A stretch of 64,000 nucleotides of DNA from assembly GCF_038002225.1 (NCBI RefSeq), contig NZ_JBBOCA010000001.1, positions 930,001 to 994,000 of the forward strand. Reading direction: 5' to 3'. Position 1 is the stretch's first letter, and the number at the start of each line of letters is the position of its first letter. The translations under genes were made by a program, and so were the position numbers. The DNA is from Paenibacillus sp. FSL R7-0204. Its GTDB lineage: Bacteria > Bacillota > Bacilli > Paenibacillales > Paenibacillaceae. Below are positions 61,907 to 64,000 of the stretch, in pieces. The notes beneath the pieces were generated by a model, which was not told the origin of the DNA, searched no databases, and worked only from the letters and a program-made list of their open reading frames with translations.

Positions 61907-62340
61907 ACGGGCTGTTTGATCTGAACCGCGCCTGGTTTCCGTATGAACCCTCCAAGCCGGCCCATCTGCTGCCGCCTATTGTTCTTGCTTATGCAGGTGA
62001 TGCCATCTACGAAGTAGCAGTCCGGCAGTATCTGATCTCGCTGCCCAATCTGCGCCCCCAGCATCTGCACCGCTCGGCTACCGGGCTGGTCTCCGCCAGG
62101 GCGCAGAGCACCATTCTTGCTTTTCTGGACCCGGTACTCACTGAGGATGAGAAGGATGTGGTCAGACGGGGACGCAACGCCAAATCCGGCAGCATTCCCA
62201 AAAATGCGGATGTGCTGGAATACCGCCACGCCACTGCTTTTGAATGCATGATCGGTTATTTATATTACACAGGACAGCAGGCAAGAATCCAGGAGCTTGT
62301 TCACAGCAGTATCGAATATATGATGCACCGCCCCAAGTGA
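61903..62340 (+). CDS. mrnC: Mini-ribonuclease III
   Basis: This matures 23S rRNA ends. The 145-residue RNase III catalytic domain lacks a dsRNA-binding domain: PPIVLAYAGDAIYEVAVRQYL (catalytic Asp), RRGRNAKSGSIPKNADVLEY, RHATAFECMIGYLYYTGQ (catalytic Glu). Overlaps cysS. Notable because the rRNA operon in this window has long processing stems. Confidence 0.96.
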   Translation: MNGLFDLNRAWFPYEPSKPAHLLPPIVLAYAGDAIYEVAVRQYLISLPNLRPQHLHRSATGLVSARAQSTILAFLDPVLTEDEKDVVRRGRNAKSGSIPKNADVLEYRHATAFECMIGYLYYTGQQARIQELVHSSIEYMMHRPK

Positions 62341-62364
62341 GTATACAGAACAGGAGATAAAACA

Positions 62365-63126
62365 ATGGAAGAATTGAGAACTGAAGAGGAAATACTGGCA
62401 GGCAAGCATTCGGTGCTTGAAGCCCTTAGAGCGGGACGTACACTCAACAAAATATGGATCGCCGAAACTGCACAAAAGCACCTGACCGCACCTATCGTTG
62501 CGGAAGCGCGCAAGGCGGGCATTGTCATTCAGCATGTGGACAAGCGCAAGCTGGATCAGCTCGCACCGGGCGTTCAGCACCAGGGAGTGGTGGCGCAGGC
62601 GGCGCCTTTTGCCTACACGGAGGTTGCTGATATTCTGGCAATTGCTGAAGCCAAGGGAGAACCGCCGTTTCTGCTCCTGCTGGACGAAATTGAAGATCCG
62701 CATAACCTCGGGTCTATCCTGCGTACGGCTGACTGCACAGGTGTGCACGGAGTCATTGTGCCGAAGCGCCGCTCCGCGCAGATTACTGCCACCGTATCCA
62801 AGACCTCGGCTGGTGCAGTTGAATATGTGCCCGTGGCCCGCGTGACGAATCTAGGACAGACCATTGACCGGCTGAAGGAGCTGGGAGTCTGGGTAGTCGG
62901 CACGGATGTGGATACCGATCAGAATTTGTTCGGATCGGATATTGTCACCGGACCGGTAGCCGTGGTGATCGGCAATGAGAATAAAGGGATGGGCCGCCTG
63001 ATCCGTGAGAAATGCGATGTGCTGCTTAAGCTGCCGATGGCGGGAAGAATCAACTCTTTAAATGCATCGGTGGCAGCGGGTGTAATCATGTACGAGGTAC
63101 TCCGCCGCCGCCAAGAACAGGGATAA
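62365..63126 (+). CDS. rlmB: 23S rRNA 2'-O-ribose methyltransferase (RlmB/TrmH family)
   Basis: A 253-residue SPOUT enzyme with an N-terminal substrate-binding domain (LAGKHSVLEALRAGR, VDKRKLDQLAPGVQHQGVVA) and a knotted domain: LLLDEIEDPHNLGSILRTAD, VVIGNENKGMGRLIREKCD and LPMAGRINSLNASVAAGVIMYE. Length and context (after mrnC, before yacP) match yacO of Bacillus. Confidence 0.95.
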   Translation: MEELRTEEEILAGKHSVLEALRAGRTLNKIWIAETAQKHLTAPIVAEARKAGIVIQHVDKRKLDQLAPGVQHQGVVAQAAPFAYTEVADILAIAEAKGEPPFLLLLDEIEDPHNLGSILRTADCTGVHGVIVPKRRSAQITATVSKTSAGAVEYVPVARVTNLGQTIDRLKELGVWVVGTDVDTDQNLFGSDIVTGPVAVVIGNENKGMGRLIREKCDVLLKLPMAGRINSLNASVAAGVIMYEVLRRRQEQG

Positions 63127-63128
63127 CT

Positions 63129-63650
63129 ATGGCAGACTGGCGCGATATCCTGCTCGTGGACGGATACAATATGATCGGCGGCTGGCCGGAGCTTGCGGCA
63201 TTGTCGCAGACCGGTATGCAGGGGGCACGCGACCGGCTGCTCGATATGCTGGCCGATTATCAGGCATTCTCCGGGCTGCGCGTCATTGCTGTATTCGATG
63301 CCTACCGTGTGCCGGGACTGGGAAGGTCGTTTGAACAAGGGAAGATCCAGGTCTTCTTCACCAAGGAGAAGGAAACGGCAGATGAATGCATTGAACGGCT
63401 CGTTGGGGAATTCACGCACCGCCGCAGACAGATCTCGGTAGCCACCAGTGATTTTGTGGAGCAGCATGTCGTTTTTGCCCAGGGCGCACTCCGGATTTCG
63501 GCCAGGGAACTGAGGCTTGAGATTGAGGAGAACCAGAAGCAGGTGAAGAAGGCCATCGAGCCGGGAAGCGTGAGCGGGACCCGTCACTCGCTGGAAGACA
63601 AGCTGCCGCCGGAGACGCGTAAACGGCTGGAGGACTGGCGCAGACAGTAG
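63129..63650 (+). CDS. NYN-domain ribonuclease, YacP/Rae1 type
   Basis: The 173-residue PIN-like NYN domain has ILLVDGYNMIGGWPEL, VIAVFDAYRV, VQVFFTKEKETADECIERL-type acidic residues and VATSDFVEQHVVFAQGA. Rae1 in Bacillus cleaves mRNA in the ribosomal A site. It starts 2 bp after rlmB and precedes sigH, the same order as in Bacillus. Confidence 0.93.
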   Translation: MADWRDILLVDGYNMIGGWPELAALSQTGMQGARDRLLDMLADYQAFSGLRVIAVFDAYRVPGLGRSFEQGKIQVFFTKEKETADECIERLVGEFTHRRRQISVATSDFVEQHVVFAQGALRISARELRLEIEENQKQVKKAIEPGSVSGTRHSLEDKLPPETRKRLEDWRRQ

Positions 63651-63724
63651 GACAGGAATAGCAGTTGCCTCATACAAGAAAATGACATAATATGTTATTG
63701 AAGATTGTTTTTGGACAAATCCGG

Positions 63725-63754
63725 TTGACGGTGTAAGGTAACATAATATATACT
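63725..63754 (+). promoter_or_regulatory. Probable SigA promoter of sigH
   Basis: TTGACG (63725-63730), 18 bp, TATACT (63749-63754), about 57 bp before the sigH start. No AbrB site can be judged by eye. Confidence 0.55.
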
Positions 63755-63810
63755 GTTCCTATATTTCGAGAAGTAACGATGTGTCTTGCGTTGCAGCCGG
63801 GGGGATTCTT

Positions 63811-64000
63811 GGTGAGTGTCGACCTCAAGGAATTAATGCTGTCCGAGTATGATTTCATAAGTGATGAAGAAATTGTCGAGATCTTCCGTGGTGGCGACAG
63901 TGGCGCATTGGAGCATTTAATTAACAAGTACCGTAATTTTGTGCGTGCCAAGGCTCGTTCCTATTTTTTGATCGGGGCAGATCGTGAAGATATTGTGCAG
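63811..64000 (+). CDS. sigH: RNA polymerase sigma-H factor, 3' partial
   Basis: The first 63 codons are present; the gene runs off the window. GTG 63811 follows a GGGGGG-type site. The visible MSVDLKELMLSEYDFISDEE with EIVEIFRGGDSGALEHLINKY and NFVRAKARSYFLIGADREDI matches region 1.2/2.1 of SigH (Spo0H), which drives early sporulation and competence genes. Location after yacP confirms it. Confidence 0.93.

Overview
The window reads as a chromosome segment of a Paenibacillus-like Firmicute. Supporting signs are the 16S rRNA sequence, strong AGGAGG-type ribosome sites with frequent GTG and TTG starts, a CtsR-McsA-McsB-ClpC heat-shock operon with its operator, a cysteine T-box, PcrB, DisA and the start of SigH. 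Nearly all genes lie on the plus strand. There are two compositional parts: positions 1 to about 14,590 are visibly AT-rich, and the rest is GC-richer core genome.

Positions 1-16,656 form a surface-polysaccharide locus. It holds a GT4/WbsX fusion cut by the window edge, a GtrII-like membrane glycosyltransferase, a large membrane protein fused to a LamG-like domain, and a GtrA-type flippase. A nucleotide-sugar operon follows (rfbH, rfbF, rfbG, a ThDP enzyme and an SDR reductase), then a GtrB-like GT2. In order, these enzymes match the route to CDP-yersiniose, a two-carbon-branched 3,6-dideoxy sugar, except that the E3 iron-sulfur reductase partner of RfbH is absent. GtrA, GtrB-like and GtrII-like proteins together suggest a lipid-linked sugar used outside the membrane. 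The AT-rich block ends abruptly in a 44-codon 3' remnant of rfbC, followed by rfbB and rfbD, which looks like a recombination scar from cassette exchange.

Positions 16,800-21,113 hold two GT2 enzymes, an undecaprenyl-phosphate sugar phosphotransferase (initiating enzyme) and an AT-rich secreted orphan on the minus strand. Positions 21,381-26,606 are pcrB-pcrA-ligA. Positions 26,806-31,425 form an operon of a secreted alkaline phosphatase with a stalk domain, a LolD-like ATPase, an FtsX-like permease with a His/Glu-rich extracytoplasmic insert, and a lipoprotein; metal handling is possible. A convergent gene encodes a molybdopterin oxidoreductase fused to a four-helix membrane module. Positions 32,961-37,376 carry a response regulator, a sensor kinase, a kinase-less copy of that sensor's membrane module and a class A PBP. 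Two TTTCTTAAGA repeats precede the last two genes. An MFS exporter lies on the minus strand.

Positions 38,800-44,545 are a complete rRNA operon (two promoters, 16S, tRNA-Ala, 23S, 5S, terminator) with clear long-range processing stems around 16S and 23S. The 23S gene carries an extra 135-nt hairpin-capped insertion, probably in helix 45. Just downstream is a cluster of co-oriented DnaA-box-like motifs. The remainder is housekeeping: an Eis-like acetyltransferase, ctsR-mcsA-mcsB-clpC, radA, disA, pssA, a small conserved gene on the minus strand, a PIN/TRAM protein, ispD-ispF, gltX, T-box, cysE, cysS, mini-RNase III, rlmB, a YacP/Rae1-type NYN nuclease, and the 5' end of sigH running off the window.
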